NCBI GenBank assembly: GCA_015039465.1
Contig: MU130553.1
Span: 221,876-265,791, forward strand
Direction of reading: 5' to 3'
Source: Phlegmacium glaucopus
Taxonomy: Eukaryota; Basidiomycota; Agaricomycetes; Agaricales; Cortinariaceae
Length of the DNA: 43,916 bases
The notes beneath the pieces were generated by a model. That model was given only the letters and a program-made list of their open reading frames with translations, had not been told where the DNA came from and ran no database searches. This document shows positions 1-12,157 of the stretch, piece by piece (the first letter of the stretch is position 1; every line of letters starts with the position of its first letter). The position numbers and the translations under genes are program-made.

Positions 1-1192
1 GGATCTTCCCTTGTCTGATGTCCATCTAACAATGATCGATGTTAACCCATTCAAACCCATTGGATATGTCTTGCGGAGAAAAAATAATTTCATTATTCTT
101 TTTTCATCTGGTAAAAAAACACTTCTTGCGTTTCCTTTAAAATTCAACTGACCAATTATACTCTTCTCTCAGGGCTTTTGTATTCATTTTGCTTCCTCGT
201 CGTATATACCACTGCCCGAACGCTTAGCGGATTTTACAACTATGAACCCTTTCAGATTGGTTTGGTAACATTTTCTTTTGGAATGGGTAAAAAAACCTTA
301 ATCTCGGTTTATATATATTAAATATTATTAACCCTATATATCGGAAAACAGGGTGCATTGCCGGGAGTCTTTTGGGTGGTCGTTGGTCAGACCGTGAGCT
401 GAGACGTCTACGAAATGCGAATGGTGGTAAAAGTTATCCAGAGGTGAGCACCATTGAAACAGGCCTGAAAAAGTGATCCTTCCGCCACCCATGTAATCTT
501 CATACAAGTTGACGGTGTGTTCAATCGGCCGCCTACTTTTCTTCCGTCTCCTATTGTCCTCTGTCCCTCCAACGATGTTCTTGTTTATTTAGATGCGCTT
601 GAGAAGTACCATCCTGAGCACATTTCTACTTCCCCCGTGCGTGGTTGCCTTTGGATGGGTATGCAAGAAGCATGTACATGTGTCTGCCATCTGCGTTTTC
701 CTCTTCCTATGTGGTTTCTTCTCAATGTAAGTAATCATCCATTTCCCTGGAGTCATCTATTATTCGTGATACCTTGGATAGCTGGAGTTATTCGAGTACC
801 TTGGCCTATATCGTAGATGCAAATCAGGGACGGTCTTCTACAGCTGTTGCTGCCAACAGCGCTTTTCGCGGAGTTGCTGCCTTTTTGGCGACTGAGTTGG
901 CGGTTCCCATGCAGGTATAGACATGTATGATTTCTTTATCCCTAACTCATTAACGAATTCAATTATAGGACGGTTTGGGCGATGGTACGTATTCGTCCCT
1001 CTCTATTTTTCCATCATTTATCCTACGTTAGGTTGGTTGTATACAATTTGGAGTAGTGTGATGTTGATGAGTGGCTTGCTTACTCTGCTCGTGTGGTGGA
1101 AAGGTGGTAGATGGCGCGAAGAAGCTGAGGCTCGTGAAGCTGAACACGAAAAGCGCCTTGAATTGCGATCCTCCACTGTTCCTGAACTGTAA
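1..1192 (+). CDS. MFS drug:H+ antiporter-type transporter, 3' part
   Basis: C-terminal part of a major facilitator transporter, presumably a plasma-membrane exporter. Exons read 1-110, 173-286, 352-443, 593-726, 782-914, 969-984 and 1032-1192; the frames join exactly and give about 252 residues before TAA. The cytoplasmic-loop signature GGRWSDREL is followed by NGGKSYPE and, across an intron, MRL. Then come hydrophobic helices, the stretch YIVDANQGRSS, and a last helix before a charged tail (EEAEAREAEHEKRLE). This loop and the VDANQGRSS segment are typical of fungal DHA1/QDR-like multidrug transporters. The 5' half lies beyond the left edge. It is convergent with RRP6. Substrate cannot be inferred. 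Confidence 0.85.
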
Positions 1193-1527
1193 CAAGTCGA
1201 CTTTCGGTAATTCATAATCTTCGGGTTTATCTTCTGTACGTATACCAGTCAGTAGATAGCAATGATAACCTGTCTGTATTACGTGTCCGTATCAGGTGTT
1301 CACATCGCTGTATTAGATATCATGTATTTTTCATAAGTATAAGTGCAATCTCCTAACTTATAATGGCTTCCGGGAGGCAGGCACCCGCTCTGGAGATATC
1401 GGGATCCGAGGATATGTCATGGGTGGACCTACGTCATCTCCTTATTATCCAACGAATCACGATCGGACGAACGCTCCGATTATGTACACGGAGCTTGTTT
1501 TTAATGACAGTACGGTGGAACGCGGAG
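1193..1527. other. Convergent 3' intergenic spacer
   Basis: Spacer between the 3' ends of the MFS and RRP6 genes. It should hold the two 3' UTRs and polyadenylation sites. The open frame starting at 1363 runs into RRP6 coding sequence on the other strand and looks like a chance ORF. Confidence 0.5.
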
Positions 1528-4500
1528 TTATTTGAAAGTACGAGACTGGTTCCCGCTCTTCAATTCGCTATGGGCCTTTGGAGGTGCAGGAAAATCACCA
1601 TAAAATACGCCACCTAAAATGATACGCATGGAAATGAGGAAATATAAGAAAGATCTATCATCTCTCGCACCTTTTTTCGCCTTCTTATCTCGTTTCTTCT
1701 TATTGTTTCCATCGCCTATGTTGGGGTTATCATCCAAAATGTTGGGAATTACGGAGAAATCAAAGGCTTCTCGGTCCTCAGTCCCGTCTTTCACCTTGGT
1801 TTTCTTTTTCCCTCCTGCAGATCCAGATCCAGCCTCGACACCATCACCAGCACCAGATTTAATGCGTTTTCGTTTCTGTCTTGCCTGGCCAACGACTACT
1901 ATAGTGTCTTGCTCTTCCTCCAGCACTTTTGCCGGGCGTTGAGATGCTGGAATGAACGGTATTTCAACCTCCATACTCGAAACCTCCATACCCTCATCAG
2001 GCGTCTCCCGCGCGGCCAAGGATATCTAGCAAACGGATTAGCTTTCCATGACAAACAACTAGGAGAAACTCAAAGGAAACCTGAGGTACAACTGGTGCCA
2101 TCACGAAACTGCGATTTATCTTGTCTACTAGCTCATTCACGTGAGGCTTGTCCTCTGAAGAAACCAACGATCGTAAGCTTGCAGATGACGCCTACATGCA
2201 TCAAATTTTAATTTCGCCATTCCTGAGAGGTATATGCGATATCTTACTTTATTCCGACTTAAACTGACGTTCACTTCTCCAAAGAGGGTGCTGGCCGAAG
2301 TGGCAAGCGGAGTCGAACCAGATGCCGAAGGCCATAGCGACTGCGACGGCCCAAACAACGATGAGTGTGAGTTTGAGAGAGCCACCCGAGATGTTCCTGT
2401 CATCCAAATCAGCTCCCGGAATGACGAACGAGAAAAACCCCATACCCGATCCCCACAGATTCGCGCCTCCACTCTCATCCACCATTTCCAAAGACTTCAT
2501 TTCCGTTTCCAACATCACCACAGCTTTCTTGGGCTCTTCACTCATACTCGCTACCCCTTCTTCCTGGTCGTCTCCAAAGCTCTGAATGGAACCAGGTTCT
2601 TTCACAAAACCAAGACCTTGTTTCACCGCTTCCCTAATCACGTTTAAAAGTTCCTTCGCCCTTCTTTTCACCACAGCAGGCACCGAAGTCTGGAACATCC
2701 CCAGCAAAGAAGCCATTTCAGCAGGAGGCTGTTCTGCAATGTGGAACAACACATGGTTCTGCAATACGTATCTTTCAAAACGCATAAATCGATTGGGGTC
2801 ATCCGAGGAAGGGGAAGAGGAACACAACGTACTTTGTACTTTCGTCCTCTTCCCTTGCTACCTTTTCTCTCCACCCATGCACACACCTGTATACCTCCCT
2901 CTGCATAGCCCCTACTCCCACCCCAGGTCCCCCAGCGGTCAACGCAATCTTATTCCACTTTTTGGCAAGCTTATCCCATCCACCCTGACCAGAGCCTCCT
3001 AGCGCGTCATAAGGTTCCTTGGTGTAAACCCTCAACGAAGTTTCTGCTGATCGTGCCAAAGCTTGTCCCAACAGGCCCCGTTCAAGAGGAGACGTTTGTA
3101 AACTTGACAGAGATTGCGATGCAGTCTGGGACCGGTCAAGTAGGGCATTTCGAAGGTTGTCGTATATATACAGAAGAAAATGGGTGTCTGATCGAGCATA
3201 GTTCAACATATCTCCAGGAAGAGGTCTACCAATATTGTATTCAAAAAGATCAGCGAAAATGAACATTGTATAGTAGTAAGTAACGAACCGTATCCGCCAA
3301 TCCGCCAATTGGTATCTTTTGTCTGGTATAAAATCACAGTACATCTCAAGAAGGTTGGCCAAACCATGGCGTGGAAATTCTGAAAAAAGACAAAATTAGC
3401 CAAAAAAATAGATATCACACGAAGAGTTATTCGAAAGTAGTACCAAGGAGTTTCGACGCATGGAAAGTATCAAAGAGGTTGACAATATACACATTAAAGT
3501 CTTGTTGCAACCATACTATATCGCTATCTGCTCCATGTAAAACCTACCATCAATGATTAGAATTCAAGAAGGACGGCATGGGAAGAATGATACCTTGACT
3601 ATGCCTGGATCCGTAAACACCTCGTTCAACAACTCCACTTCATCTCTCACCGCCAACAAATCAACTACCCAATCCTCTTCCCTATCGCTAATCTGCATCA
3701 AACACAAAAATCCAGAATACGACCTATAACTATGATGTTCCAAATCAACCGCAATCTCTGTAGCTTTCCTCAGTTTCGAAAGCATAGATTGGAACGCGTC
3801 TGTGGTGGCTACCCATGTTGCTTGGGTATCCTCAAGAGATGGGGGTAAGTCCGGGGTACGAGGCACGAACATTCTCGGTGGATATGCAAGGTGCGTTGTC
3901 TCGTAGCGGTACGGGTGATTAGCTCTGAAAAAAACCTGTCAGCCAACAACCTTGGTTGATGGGAAGTCCAGCTACATACACAAGGTCCTCATCAATATCA
4001 GCACCTGAATCATGATAGACATATCCCAACGGGACCTGCGCGTTATACTTGTGAGTAAGTGTTGGGTACCATGGCGAATCCGAGTTGTCAGCCTTTTTCT
4101 TGAATGATAATTGAGGTTTGGGGAGATGAACGGCGTGATGAACGACGGGTTCAAGTTGGCCTTTGGTCACAGACGACTTTTGAGTTGGATTCTGTGAGAA
4201 ACTTGTAAGAGAGATAAGTAAAGAAGCAACTTGATACTACATTACCTTCTTCGCTCCTGAAGTCGAGGTTATTGGAGGATTAATTGCAACTGCAGGAGGT
4301 TTATTTTTTCCCAAAAAGTCGTCAAGACATATATCCTAGACGTTTTCATGAATTAATACAGAAAATGAACCACAATTGAAAAAAATCAAGTCACTGTTTT
4401 TTCCAACAACTGGTCCATCGAATCAACGACAAGCGAATGGAAATTATCAACAACATCATCCTGACTTGTCAACTTTCCCTTTCCTTTCCTTCGAACAGCA

Positions 4501-4748
4501 ACACCTTGTGATGATGATGATTGATCCACAGTCGCAACCAAGTTCAACAGCTTGTTAGTAACAAGCAAAACTCTTTCCGAGAACGCATCCAAGTCTTGTG
4601 CAAAACTATGATCGACCGAACGGTGAAAAGCGACATCGGAAGGTAAACCGACAGCTTTGCGAGTAGTGGTTAGAGCTGTCGCTTGAAGTTGAGCGTTACA
4701 AACGTTGAAACCGGCAGAGCTAAGTAAATTTGAGGGTCCTTCCTCCAT
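1528..4748 (-). CDS. rrp6: Exosome exoribonuclease RRP6/EXOSC10
   Basis: 3'-5' exoribonuclease of the nuclear exosome, acting in rRNA, snoRNA and nuclear RNA processing and decay. Twelve exons: 4748-4395, 4335-4246, 4191-3980, 3924-3594, 3543-3444, 3379-3289, 3225-2833, 2771-2446, 2396-2248, 2191-2081, 2025-1671, 1613-1528. They sum to 2598 nt (865 aa). Domains in order: N-terminal cofactor-binding (PMC2NT-like) region in exons 1-3. DEDDy nuclease core follows, with ExoI VDLEHH near residue 280, ExoII HGADSD near 330 and ExoIII YARSD near 400. The HRDC domain covers about 505-600 ([21 protein letters not shown]). The tail is lysine-rich ([10 protein letters not shown]) and ends SGNQSRTFK, as in fungal Rrp6. 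The start is the ATG of MEEGPSNLL; an in-frame upstream ATG at 4811 exists, but residues before MEEG do not look conserved. All catalytic residues seem present. Confidence 0.93.
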
Positions 4749-5204
4749 GGTTTGTTGCAGGTTCAAAAAAGAAAAATGATTTGTAAGCGGGACAAAAACT
4801 CTTCTTTTCATTCATAGTCATCAGGAAATCTGGTAGAAGACAGCAACGCTTTCCTTGGGCTTGAGGCCGGGGATAATCGATAATTGATAATCATCACAAT
4901 ACCGCTCGATGTCCCATTTCTACCTTCCTTGAAGACGCAGAACATTCTTGTTGCCAACCTCAGTTGCCTCTCTCTCTATGAATACTAATCAACCATAGTT
5001 ATAACTTGATCCATATCAAGCGGGGGTACTCAGTACCTCAGTCCTCATTTTCTTTTCATTCTTGCAAACTCTGACTGGATTTTTTTCAACATATACGGCA
5101 CAACGAAGTTATCACATATCAACTTGAAGCTGTGGATCATTAGGTCGTCAAAAGAACTTGCACCCCAATTCTGAATTTCCGATGTTTGCACGGCAATCAG
5201 GCTC
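4749..5204. other. Spacer between RRP6 start and beta-trefoil copy A end
   Basis: The left part should hold the RRP6 promoter. The part from about 4980 is the start of the duplicated block: it matches, in inverted orientation, sequence downstream of copy B (about 11815-12030). No gene seen. Confidence 0.5.
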
Positions 5205-5894
5205 CTAGGCCGGACCTAGGCCTACCACAATCCACTCGTTCTGGGGGGGCACAATGTCCCTGCCAGGCTTAGCAAGCTACGCAGGTGAAATCAATAAAGG
5301 CCGCCCGATGGAAACTTTGAGAGATGCCGAGCTACTTACAACTTCTGGCCTGCCAACCTCAGCAACCCAATAGAGATCCTGGCCGTCAGCAGGAGTAATA
5401 CTAGGAATAACGTAGGCCAGCGATCAACCAAGTCTGTTCTTTATTCAGTCCACGGAATGACTTACACTGTGGTCCCCTGCGGAGTCTGTGTGATTACCCA
5501 CTTGTATTCCTTGTTGGACCAAACGAGGGGCTTGACAGTGTCGACATCTCCCTGAGCCCGATTTTGGTAAGAACAAGATACCCCAGAATGTTATTAAGGA
5601 TGCAAAGATGTAGACTGACCTGGTATGCGATGTATAAGTCAAATCCCTTGATGGTAGCTACAGTGGCGGGCCCTTCGATATTAGGAGTAACGGTTAACAG
5701 CTGACCAAAAAAAAAAAAGGGAACAAACGTGAGCTGGAACTACTAGAAAAATGCTAGAGCTGAAAGTTATGCACCGTGGTGAGGTCAGGAATGCTTTGCT
5801 TTTCCGGTATGGTTTTGACGACATCGCCGTCTACGTCCCCTCTCGCACTGACGACGTATTCGCGCGTATTCTTGCTTTGGAAGATGTATGGCAT
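5205..5894 (-). CDS. Small beta-trefoil protein, copy A (mycospin/ricin-B-like)
   Basis: A 139-residue protein from five exons: 5894-5775, 5700-5620, 5551-5466, 5400-5340, 5276-5205. Three related segments recur, as expected of a beta-trefoil: SKNTREYVV; LYIAYQ then VWSNKEYKWVI; LYWVAEVG then PPQNEWIVV. The last contains a Q-x-x-W like the QxW motif. No signal peptide, so probably cytosolic. Basidiomycete beta-trefoils of this size include protease inhibitors (MEROPS I66 cospins, mycocypins) and lectins; the assignment rests on this repeat pattern, not on a search. The first intron has an unusual GTGCAT donor. The TATA box lies about 100 bp upstream. Paralogues: 11139, 33002 and 36200. Confidence 0.72.
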
Positions 5895-5989
5895 GGTGGT
5901 GTGAGACGATGTAGTATAGAGCTAGTAGTTCACTTTGGAGGAGGTTGAAATGCTAGGGAGCTGGAGAGCTGGACGGTTAGAGGGAGCAC

Positions 5990-5998
5990 TTATATACC
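5990..5998 (-). promoter_or_regulatory. TATA box of beta-trefoil copy A
   Basis: Reads GGTATATAAG on the minus strand, about 100 bp before the ATG and next to a GCTCCCTC block. The same TATA/GCTCCCTC pair stands before all four copies, so the core promoter was duplicated with the gene. Confidence 0.6.
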
Positions 5999-5999
5999 T

Positions 6000-6777
6000 T
6001 TTTCTATGATATTAATCCCAAAAGTCTGCCATATCGGCTGAATGATCATTTCCTCTCATTGTGATGAAAATTTCTTGTCCTAGAAGGATCACTATGAGCA
6101 AAGAATCCGACGTGGAACATGGTCATATGTGTTAGGGCTCACAATCTCCAAGTCAATCTAGGGTTGTGGCGTCAACTCGACGAATCGTTGCAACTGTGCT
6201 ATGATGGCGACATTATGTGGGCAACTGGAGCTGGTTAAAAATAGAACCAGAGTGACAAGAACACTGTCGTAAATGAGTTGAACGAACATCGTTAAAAGAC
6301 TCAAACCGTCCAAAAATTTAAGCCTACGCTGAGACAAATTTTGAGCACGGTTTGAGTGAGAAATTTTATTCACCGTTCAGAACATGGAAATGACTGGGAA
6401 GGTCCTCTTTCTGGGTACTTCTAACACAGCAGCCATTCTTGAACTGGACCTTACAACCCGATCGTTTGGTGGAATGCTGGAGTTGGCTTATCCCCACCCA
6501 GCGATGTCGGAATAATAAGAATTTCAAAATAGTATAGTCATACGCTGGGTCAGCGGGATAGTGAAATTAAATGCAACACATGTGATGAATTCACCAATCG
6601 GGCCTGACAGGCATTGTGATACAGCAATATTTATGTACTACATACACGCGATATCTGAGTTTAGGGTCTGAGAATCAGTAGGAAGTTCGTCTATCAGTGA
6701 AAAATCAGTGGAAAGTGCTGATCTTATCAATCACCATCAATCATGTTGTCAATTTCGTTGTTGTCGGGCTTCTTTGT
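6000..6777. repeat. Duplicated upstream block of copy A
   Basis: Non-coding sequence repeated upstream of the other beta-trefoil copies: inverted at about 10200-11035, and in the same orientation at 33103-33990 and (shorter) 36300-36480. It has no credible ORF. It ends at the target site of the hAT-like insertion at 6786. Confidence 0.7.
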
Positions 6778-6785
6778 CTTGGGAC

Positions 6786-7488
6786 TAGTGCTGGGTTTGT
6801 TATGAAATTGTTAGTAACTCCAAATATATAACACACAAATCACATGTTAATAACATATCTCACATGGAGGGGTCAAAATTTGGATGTGATATACTGTTAG
6901 ATATTCCAGTAATGCTTGTAGCCGAGATCAATTTTACCATGAGAATATCTTATGGTGAAATTTTGTGTCTAGCTTACTCTACCGTCATGCTATCAAAGGC
7001 TCAAGAGCAAGGCTTAATCAGCCTATGCAACCAATTCATCAACTCTGGGGACAAAATTGGGCTGTCGGATTTGCTCAACCTCGTTAATTCCACAATACCT
7101 GATCGAGAAAGTCAAGATTGGAAGGAGTGGACCAAGCACATGATGAGCTCAACGAAGCTTGGAGCCTCATCAACAAGGAGGGTGAAAATATACCATGGCC
7201 AACGGTTCTTGTTTATTTTTGTAATACTACTCGTAGCAAACACTCAGCTTGATAAACCAATGGGAAATCCGGGTGACTGGAGCATCAACAGCTTCCTTGA
7301 CGGCGAGTAGAGTTTTTAACACGTTAGTAACATGTTAGATATGAAAATTTGTGTTAGTAACATTGCGATATTTACATTACATAATCTGAATATCTAACAG
7401 TTATTAACAAGGATATCTAACGTCACAGGAGGTCCCAATAATATCTCACGTTAGTAACATCAGCAAAATAATATCTAACCCAGCGCTA
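6786..7488. mobile_element. Non-autonomous hAT-like DNA transposon, 703 bp
   Basis: The ends read TAGTGCTGGGTT on the left and, reverse-complemented, TAGCGCTGGGTT on the right, with partial match continuing to about 18 bp. It is flanked by an exact 8-bp duplication CTTGGGAC (6778-6785 and 7489-7496). An 8-bp target duplication and YARNG-type ends are hallmarks of the hAT superfamily. Subterminal regions repeat short motifs (GTTAGTAAC, ATATCTAAC), as in hAT elements. The homologous block near 33990-34010 is uninterrupted (CTTGGATTAGG), an empty site. A 148-codon ORF (6864-7310) inside shows no transposase motif I recognise. Confidence 0.85.
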
Positions 7489-7664
7489 CTTGGGACAGGT
7501 TTCTCGAGAACCCTGCTTTGGTTTTGTCCATCCCGGTTTATTCTTTCCTCTTTCGCGGGATTATGCTTCCCATAGCTTGACAGGAGCTTGCATACTTCTT
7601 CGTTGTTCTTCCATTCAGCTTCCATGTTCTGAGAATTTGGAAGGTCGAAAACTCAAAGTCTTGA

Positions 7665-9710
7665 CTTGGGATCAGTCCACTGACTTTTCCCGGCAAGTCC
7701 CGTAAATGAGGAAGCTTCGGTGCCTAATTCAGGAAAAGTATGAAGACCGTGACCAATTGCAGTAGGCTGCCAGTGCCAAAAATAGGCAGGATTTTTTGCA
7801 CGTTCTCGCTCGTTCTCGGCGTGTGCTGTAGAGTCAAGACTCGCTCGGAAATCTAAGCGATCACAACAGGTTTAGCTTCAGAGAGCCTCTGGAAAGAGAT
7901 TTGGCTCCAGTTTCACGGAAGATCCATTCGAAAAATTGCTCCGTTCAAATTGCAACCCCTTAGGGTCCGAACCGTCCGACTCTCGATGCTCGACAGGCTG
8001 AATTTTCCATGGAGAAATTCCGATCGTACCGCGAGGTTGGGACAGGAATAAATGATCAATAACCTTTTCTGGTTCTACTATCGTTTGAGCAAACTCATTC
8101 TAAACTATGGTTCCATATCAGACGAGGTTTCTATATATGGACGATCCCAATATGAAAATTAAGGCCCAAGGGTCCTCAGGGTCCAAAATCCAGATTTGGG
8201 CATTCGAAATAGTTGGAATTTCAGGAAGTTTTTGAGATTGTTCGAAAGCTGTCGTAAATCTGACTTTAATCTGAATTTAATCCGAGAATTTGCATATTTA
8301 AACCCACCAATCTAAAACCACCAAATATTTATTTATAATTATAGCAAACAGAAATAAGTGGGACTCCCGCATTTAAGTAGGAATCGATCATTGCCAAGTA
8401 CGTATAATACACCTTAAAATTTTCAATGGTCAAAGAGAAGTTTGAAGATTAGGAACCGTTGTGTTGGAGAATTCTATGATCATGTGCGTAGAGTTCCGTT
8501 TGTAGGTATATGGTATGAAATATCAAAGTTCCCCCAGCCCCCCAGCGTGGGGAGGAATGGTGAGCGTCGCAGGTTCTCCATGATGTACAACCGTAATTTC
8601 AAGCTCATGAATATATACTTCTGTGGGGTTGCCTTCAAGTCTGATCCTGTTGTAGTTTGTGATTTTACACGCGAGAAGGCCAAAATTGCGCTATATTTGC
8701 ATATTCCCCGGGCCCCAGATTCTGCAAGACTTTGCTACAGCAGGAAATTTGAATGGGAACCCCAGCGAATTGTTCCCAACAGGATGGATGAACACAGTTT
8801 AGTCAATGGAGTCAGATGTTGGGTATCGCCGCTGGGGAATGGTTATTTTTGTGAGAAGTGCCGAACGTGTCCAACCCGAATGTTTCGGAAAAAGCTGCCC
8901 GTTGTTTTCCAGCAGTGGAAACAAATACGAGTGGTTTACAAAAGTCAGAGGTTTAATTAAGCTAACAATCCATGGACACTAGCTTGAAAGCTTGAAATTT
9001 CTCAAGGTCAAAACTCAAAGCCTTGAAAGCTAGATCATTGAACTTGGGATCAGTCAACTGACCTTTCCCGGCAAATTCCGTAATCATGATTGACAAGAAG
9101 CTTCGGCGCCTAATTCATGGGTTGCAGCAGCCTGCCAGCAGGCCACCAAAAATAGGCAAGATTTTTTGCCCGTTCTCGCAGGCTGAGGGACAGTGGGAAC
9201 TTTGATATTTCATATCACAAACGGAAATATTAGGATCGTCCTGGCATATATAGAAATCTCGTCTGAAACCGTAATTCAGAATGAGCTTGCTGAAAGGATA
9301 GTAAAACCAGGCAAGGTTGTTAATCATTTATTCCTCTCTCAACCTCGCGGTACGATGGGAATTTCTCCAGGGAAATTTCAGCCTGTTGAGCATCGAGAGT
9401 CGGACCCTAAGGGTGGTAATTTGGGTGGAGCAATTTTCAAATGGATCCTTCCATGAAACTGGGACCAAATCCTCCTTTCCAGAGGCTCTCTGAAGCTGCA
9501 CCTGTCGTGATTGCTTAGATTCTCGAACGAGTCTAGACTCCACAGTAAACACCGAGAACGAGCGAGAACGTGCAAAAATCCTGCCTATCTTTGGCACTGG
9601 CAGCCTGCCACTGCAATTGGTCACGGTCTTTCATACATTTTTTCCTGAATTAGGCGCCGAAGCTTCTTCATTTACGGCGGTAAAGGTCAGTTGACTGATC
9701 CCAAGTCTTC
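7665..9710. repeat. Foldback-type repeat with long inverted arms
   Basis: The left arm (about 7665-8170) and right arm (about 9200-9710) are imperfect inverted copies of each other. Shared landmarks are the end motif GATCAGTCNACTGACYTTT, the GAAGCTTCGGCGCCTAATTCA block, the AAAAATAGGCA...TTTTTTGCACGTTCTCG block and the CCTCTGGAAAG block. A further copy of the end motif lies at about 9045-9190. The centre differs from the arms. No transposase is seen. The arms are also part of the larger inverted repeat between beta-trefoil copies A and B. Confidence 0.65.
8442..8960 (+). other. Repeat-borne ORF, possible relic
   Basis: 172-codon frame in the centre of the foldback repeat. A partial copy survives at about 37380-37640, where PQRIVP-RM-EHSLVNG and RCWVSPL-NGYF are preserved in one frame while the sequence upstream has diverged and shifted. 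This could be a decayed transposon ORF or just a recent duplication of non-coding DNA. No domain recognised. Confidence 0.25.
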
Positions 9711-11038
9711 GACCTTCCAAATTTTCAGGCTTTCAAACTAGCACCATGCCCATGGATTGTTAGCTAATCAAAGTTCTGACTTTAGCAAACTCCTCGTATT
9801 TGTTTCCACTGACTGGAGAGCTATGGACAGTGTTTCTTGAAATTTCGGGTTGAACGAAGACCTTCATCTTTCTGATTATAATCTAAGGGTGGTAGATGGA
9901 AGTGCTTTAACCTATCGACCTGTAGTTTAGAGGCCCTTTCGGATTTTCAAATCACGCATTCCAAAAGGAAGGCCCGTGACGAGGAATATGGAACTCCTGT
10001 CAAACCATGGGAAACGTGATCCCGCGAAAAAGGAAAGAAGAAACCGTGATGGACAAAATCAAAGCAGGCTTCTCGAGAAACACAACATCCTTTTTAATAT
10101 TAACATAACAATACAATTTAGCTCCAATAAAAAATCCTTCTTTAATCCTATTCCAAGATAAAGAAGCCACTGCAGATGACGATGAAATTGACAACGTGAT
10201 TGATGGTGATTGATAAGATCAGGACTTTCCACTGATTTTCACTGATAGACGGACTTCTTACTGATTCTCAGACCCTAAAGTCAAATATAACATGCAGTAC
10301 ATGAGTATATACATACGAGCTGTATCATAATGCCAGTCAGGCCCGATTGGTCAATTCATCACATGTGTTGCATTTAATTTCACTGTCCCGCTGACCTGTG
10401 TATGATGACTGTACTGTGTTAAAAAATGTACTTCGACATCGCTGGGTGGGGATAAGCCAACCTCAGCATTCCACCAAACAATTGGGTTGTCCAGTCAAGA
10501 TCCAGTTCAAGAATAGCAAGCAATTTCTGTGTTAGGAGTACCCAAACAAAGTACCTGACCGGTCATTTCCATTTTATGAACGTTGAATAGCATTTATAAC
10601 TCAAATCGTGTTCTCAAACCGTCCAAAAATTTGTAATTTTCTGTAGTACTATGTAGTATTATATGAATAATGAGCCTACACTGAAAAATGAGCCTACACT
10701 GAAAAATGAAGATTTTGAGTCTTTTAACCATGTTCATTCAACTCAGAAGTTTGATTTACTACTTGTTCAGTGTACTCTGATTGAACATTTAAGAAGGAAT
10801 AGATTCCTTGTCAGTTAGCATATATTTAGATCTCCAGTTGCTTACATAACGTTAGCACAGTTCTGAACTGATTCTTCGAGTTGACCCCGCAACCCCAGAT
10901 CGACTTGGAGATTGTGAGCCCCAACATATATGACCATATTCCATGTCGGATCCTTCGCTGATAGGAAAATAAATTCTCACCACAATGATCATTCAACCGA
11001 TATGGCAGACTTCTGGAATTAATACCAGAGAATAAAGG

Positions 11039-11046
11039 TATATAAG
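11039..11046 (+). promoter_or_regulatory. TATA box of beta-trefoil copy B
   Basis: TATATAAG, 93 bp before the ATG at 11139, followed by GCGCTCCCTC. Conserved with the other three copies. Confidence 0.6.
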
Positions 11047-11138
11047 CGCTCCCTCTAGCCGTCCAGCTCTCCAGCTTCCTAGCGTTTCAACCCTCCTCCG
11101 AAGTGAATTAGCTCTATACTACATCGTCTCACACCACC

Positions 11139-11814
11139 ATGCCATACACCCTCCAAAGCAAGAATACGGGCGAATACGTCGTCACTTCGAGACAGGACGT
11201 AAACGGCGATGTCGTCAGGACCGCAGTACCGAACCAGGATGACCTCTCCACGGTGCACAACTTTCAGCTCTAGCGCTTTCTAGTAGTTCCAGCTCACCCT
11301 ATTCCTTTTTTTCGGTCAGTTCTTAACCATTACTCCTGATATCGGTGGGCCCGTCACCGTGGCTACCATCCAGGGATTCAACTTATACGTCTCGAACCAG
11401 GTCAGTCTACATATTTGCATCCTTCATAACACTTCTGGGGGATCTTGTCTTACCAAAATCGGGCTTAGACAACTGTCGCCGTTGGCAGACCCCTCACTTG
11501 GTCCGACAAGGAATACAAGTGGATAATCAGAGAGACTGGGCAGGGGACCTACGTGTAAGTTATGCCGTGGACTGAATAAAGAATAGACTTGGTTGATTGC
11601 TGGCCTGTGCCATTCTTAGTATTACTCCTGATGACGGCGAGGATCTCTATTGGGTTAGTGACTTTGGCAAACCAGAAGTTGTAAGTAACTCGTCATGTCT
11701 CAAAGTTCCCATCGGGCGGCTTTATGGATTTCACCTGCATCCCAGGTTGGCAAGCCTGGAAAGGACATTCAGCCCCCCCAGAACGAGTGGTTTTTGGGAA
11801 GAATAATAACCTGA
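11139..11814 (+). CDS. Small beta-trefoil protein, copy B
   Basis: 136 residues from exons 11139-11252, 11320-11400, 11469-11554, 11620-11680, 11746-11814, with the same phases as the other copies. Segments: SKNTGEYVV, LYVSNQ, TWSDKEYKWII, GTYVI, LYWVSDFG, PPQNEWFLGR. The C-terminus (FLGRIIT) differs from the others. The first donor is GTGCAC; reading through it hits TAG after VHNFQL. Family reasoning as for copy A: protease-inhibitor or lectin-like beta-trefoil, cytosolic. It is followed 344 bp downstream by the BTB gene on the same strand. Confidence 0.72.
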
Positions 11815-12157
11815 ATACCGTCCAACGTCAGCATCGGAAATTCGGAATTGGGGCGAAATTTTTTGACGACCTAACGATACGCAGCTTCAAGTTGATATGT
11901 GATAAGTTTGTTGTACCAATATGTTGAAAAGATCCAGTCAGAGTTTCATGCAGTTTTCAACAATGAAAGAAAATGAGTACGGAGTCCCTCCGCCGCTTGA
12001 TATGGATCAAGTACGACTATGTTGATTAAATGATATTCACATTCTGTAAAACTGGAGCATTGAAACATTAAATGTTACCGTTCAGCATGAGCTAAACTGG
12101 GATTAGATAAGCTGCTACTGACTTCAACCATCGACGTCGTCCTACTATATACTACTA

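Noticed and set aside
1363..1942. Plus-strand ORFs opposite RRP6 exons 11-12
   Set aside because: Antisense shadows of well-supported RRP6 coding sequence.
2234..3002. Several plus-strand ORFs of 87-138 codons
   Set aside because: They lie opposite RRP6 exons 7-9 and have no independent features.
6864..7310. 148-codon ORF inside the hAT-like element as a transposase
   Set aside because: Too short, with no hAT dimerisation or catalytic motif; the element is better seen as non-autonomous.
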